A program made the translations under genes and the position numbers. Positions 62,431 through 64,000 of a DNA stretch of 64,000 nt are shown here, piece by piece. The notes beneath the pieces are model-generated. The model had not been told where the DNA came from. It ran no database searches and saw only the letters and a program-made list of their open reading frames with translations. Source of the DNA: DASSQJ01 sp963773655 (GTDB taxonomy: Bacteria > Actinomycetota > Actinomycetes > Actinomycetales > Dermatophilaceae); NCBI GenBank assembly GCA_963773655.1, contig CAVZBX010000005.1, forward strand, positions 310,001-374,000. Direction: 5' to 3'. Every line of letters begins with the position of its first letter. The stretch's first letter is position 1.

Positions 62431-62439
62431 CCGGGGCCC

Positions 62440-62718
62440 TCAGGGGCGGGCCGCGTGCCGGCCCTGCCAGCAGCGGGTGTGCCAGTGGCGGCGCTCGGAG
62501 ACCCCGTGCACCCCCTCGGCCGGCCAGGCCACGACGTGCGGCGTGCCCGGCGCGATGCCCTGGTGGCAGCCCGGGCACCGGTACTCGCGCGCGGAGGTCG
62601 CGCCGCTCAGCCGCCGCACGTGCCAGGGCCGTCCGCCCCACGACTCCGTCAGCACCTCCGAGGTCGCCGTGAGCGGTCGGTGCTCGAGGTCGCGGCGGCG
62701 GCGGTTGCTGCGGGGCAC
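62440..62718 (-). CDS. Small Cys/His (zinc-finger-like) conserved actinobacterial protein
   Basis: A 92-residue protein with a basic N-terminus (VPRSNRRRRDLEHRP) and a compact C-terminal block: SAREYRCPGCHQGIAPGTPHVVAWPAEG followed by RRHWHTRCWQGR. The CPGC pair and the HxxC pair look like a zinc site of HNH or treble-clef style. I recall similar short proteins in many actinobacterial genomes, often named ATP/GTP-binding protein without evidence. No P-loop is present here. The GTG at 62718 is the first plausible start. It is 16 bp after the GcvT-type gene on the same strand, so it is probably in its operon. Confidence 0.72.
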   Translation of the reverse strand: MPRSNRRRRDLEHRPLTATSEVLTESWGGRPWHVRRLSGATSAREYRCPGCHQGIAPGTPHVVAWPAEGVHGVSERRHWHTRCWQGRHAARP

Positions 62719-62734
62719 CGACCCATCCAACCAG

Positions 62735-64000
62735 TCAGGCGCGCACCCGCGCGGCCGTCGGGTCGTACGGCGGTCGGAGCGAGACCCGGGCCGGGTGGCG
62801 GGTGCCGGCGACGTCGACCTGCCACGTCCCCGCCTCCAGCCACTCCCGGGTGACCCCGCCGTCGTGCTCGACACCGGCGAGACCGACGGCGGCACCGACG
62901 GTCCAGCCGTACGAGCCCGAGCGCACGTCGCCGACCGCGCTGCCGTCGCGGAGCAGGACCTCGCCGTGGAAGAGCAGCGGCTCCGGGTCCTCGAGGACCA
63001 CCGAGACGATCCGGTGGCGCGGGGCCCCCCGCTCCCTCGCGACGAGCGTGGCGTCCCGACCGACGAAACCGCCGGGCTTGTCGAGCGCGACCGCGAAGCC
63101 CAGCCCGGCGGCCCAGACGTCGTCGGTGTTGTCGAGGTCGTGCCCGTGGTCGCGGTAGCCCTTCTCCAGCCGCAGGCTCGACAGCGCGGTGAGGCCCACC
63201 GGCCGGATGCCGTGCCGCTCCCCGTCGCGCAGGAGCGCGTCCCAGACGCGACCGGCGGCGGCCGCCGGCACGTACAGCTCCCAGCCGAGCTCTCCCACGT
63301 AGGTGACGCGGACGGCGAGCGCCGCTGCGCCGGCGACGAGCACCCGCTGCACCCCCCGGAAGGCGAACGCCTCGCCGGACCAGTCGGTTTCGGGCGCCAG
63401 CGCGGCGAGGACGGCGCGCGACGAGGGTCCCTGCACCGAGAGCAGGGCGAGCTCCTCGGTGACGTCGGTGACGCCCGCGTCGGCGTCGCCGAGGCCGCGC
63501 CGCAGCATCCCGAGCACCTGGGCGTGCGCGGTGTCGGAGGCCACGACGAGGAAGTCGTCGGCCGCGAGCCGGGTGACCGTGAGGTCGGCGTCGACGCCAC
63601 CGTCCTCGCCGAGCCACTGGGTGTAGGTGATCCGGCCGTCCACCTCGGCGACGGCGCCCGCGCTCAGCCGCTCGAGCACGACGGCGGCGTCCGGGCCGCG
63701 CACGGACAGCTTCGCCATGAACGACATGTCCAGCACCCCCACCGCCTCGCGGACGGCGCGGTGCTCTTCCTCCCAGTGCCGCCACCACGGGGCCCGGCCC
63801 CAGCCCGGCTCCGCCGTCGGTGACTCCCCCGGGCCGGCGTACCACGCGGGCGACTCCCACCCGGAGACGTCGCGCAGGAAGCCGCCCGCCGCGACCACAC
63901 GGTCGTGGACCGGGGAGCGGAACACCCCGCGTGAGGAGGACAGCTGGGTCCCCGGTGGGTGGGCGGCGTACACGGTGCCCAGCACCTCGGCGGTGCGCTC
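62735..64000 (-). CDS. Dimethylglycine/sarcosine dehydrogenase-like GcvT family protein, C-terminal part
   Basis: The frame is open to the right edge (first residues ERTAEVLGTVYAAHPPGT), so the start lies outside. The visible 422 residues cover the end of the FAD-oxidoreductase domain and the whole GcvT (aminomethyltransferase) domain: WESPAWYAGPGESP, EHRAVREAVGVLDMSFMAKL, TYTQWLGEDGGVDADLTVTRLAADDFLVV, VTYVGELGWELYVP, ALSSLRLEKGYRDHGHDLDNTDDVWAAGLGFAVALDKPGGFVGRDA. Full-length members oxidise N-methylated amines and pass the one-carbon unit to tetrahydrofolate, with electrons going to ETF. That makes EtfBA (16-18 kb) a plausible partner. The exact substrate needs the missing N-terminus. Confidence 0.85.
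   Translation of the reverse strand, partial: ERTAEVLGTVYAAHPPGTQLSSSRGVFRSPVHDRVVAAGGFLRDVSGWESPAWYAGPGESPTAEPGWGRAPWWRHWEEEHRAVREAVGVLDMSFMAKLSVRGPDAAVVLERLSAGAVAEVDGRITYTQWLGEDGGVDADLTVTRLAADDFLVVASDTAHAQVLGMLRRGLGDADAGVTDVTEELALLSVQGPSSRAVLAALAPETDWSGEAFAFRGVQRVLVAGAAALAVRVTYVGELGWELYVPAAAAGRVWDALLRDGERHGIRPVGLTALSSLRLEKGYRDHGHDLDNTDDVWAAGLGFAVALDKPGGFVGRDATLVARERGAPRHRIVSVVLEDPEPLLFHGEVLLRDGSAVGDVRSGSYGWTVGAAVGLAGVEHDGGVTREWLEAGTWQVDVAGTRHPARVSLRPPYDPTAARVRA

Overview
This is a 64 kb, very high-GC chromosomal window from an actinobacterium. The evidence is strong G/C bias at third codon positions, a complete GlgE-type glycogen/trehalose operon, GTG starts with 4-bp GTGA overlaps, many apparently leaderless promoters, and a deazaflavin (F420)-type nitroreductase family protein. 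The gene repertoire would fit Micrococcales (for example the Intrasporangiaceae group), but that placement is an impression. I see no rRNA, tRNA, CRISPR, transposase, phage or plasmid genes.

Layout. (1) 1-11.1 kb is a peptide and amine utilisation block: the end of a secreted subtilase, an oligopeptidase B, a five-gene dipeptide/oligopeptide ABC importer, a P1-family (S58) aminopeptidase and an acetylpolyamine/histone-deacetylase-like amidohydrolase. (2) 11.3-21.5 kb is housekeeping: an alpha/beta hydrolase, a pterin dehydratase-VOC fusion, a VOC protein, a cysteine desulfurase with MnmA (tRNA 2-thiouridine), the electron transfer flavoprotein EtfBA, a DUF2254 membrane protein, an enoyl-CoA hydratase and a YbjN protein. 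(3) 21.5-39.4 kb is alpha-glucan metabolism: glgX, an FMN 2-hydroxyacid oxidase, glgP, then glgE-treS-mak-glgB with overlapping ends, and pgm. A sulfide-oxidation set (sqr-dsrC-dsrE2) is inserted between glgB and pgm on the other strand, with a 9-bp-arm palindrome inside its apparent promoter. (4) 39.4-48.9 kb is accessory: a LuxR-type regulator divergent from a vanadium haloperoxidase, a 19-bp tandem repeat, a little-characterised four-gene set (two esterases, ATP-grasp ligase, rhodanese), a CnoX-like thioredoxin-TPR protein, a lipoprotein/membrane protein pair and a MarR regulator. (5) 49.0-52.3 kb is beta-phosphoglucomutase plus a GH65 disaccharide phosphorylase. (6) 52.4-61.1 kb is acyl-CoA chemistry (MeaB GTPase, thiolase, methylmalonyl-CoA epimerase, crotonyl-CoA carboxylase/reductase), interrupted by two undescribed secreted or membrane proteins. 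The window closes with an AI-2E-family exporter, a small Cys/His protein and the C-terminal part of a dimethylglycine/sarcosine dehydrogenase-like GcvT protein.

How they fit together. GlgX and GlgP break down glycogen to glucose-1-phosphate. TreS and Mak turn trehalose into maltose-1-phosphate, GlgE polymerises it, GlgB branches the product, and Pgm links glucose-1-P to glucose-6-P. The GH65 enzyme and PgmB feed disaccharides into the same pool. Ccr, epimerase, MeaB and thiolase point to ethylmalonyl-/methylmalonyl-CoA metabolism, with EtfBA as electron acceptor for acyl-CoA or dimethylglycine-type dehydrogenases.

Caution on sequence quality. Single-base indels break otherwise well-conserved reading frames in clusters (5.5-9.3, 36.06, 42.6-45.9 and 53.3-55.7 kb), while 26 kb between 10 and 36 kb is clean. 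The flanking protein sequence is conserved right up to each indel, so consensus errors are the likelier explanation, though recent gene decay cannot be excluded from the sequence alone. I label these genes as pseudogenes and describe the intact product they would encode.
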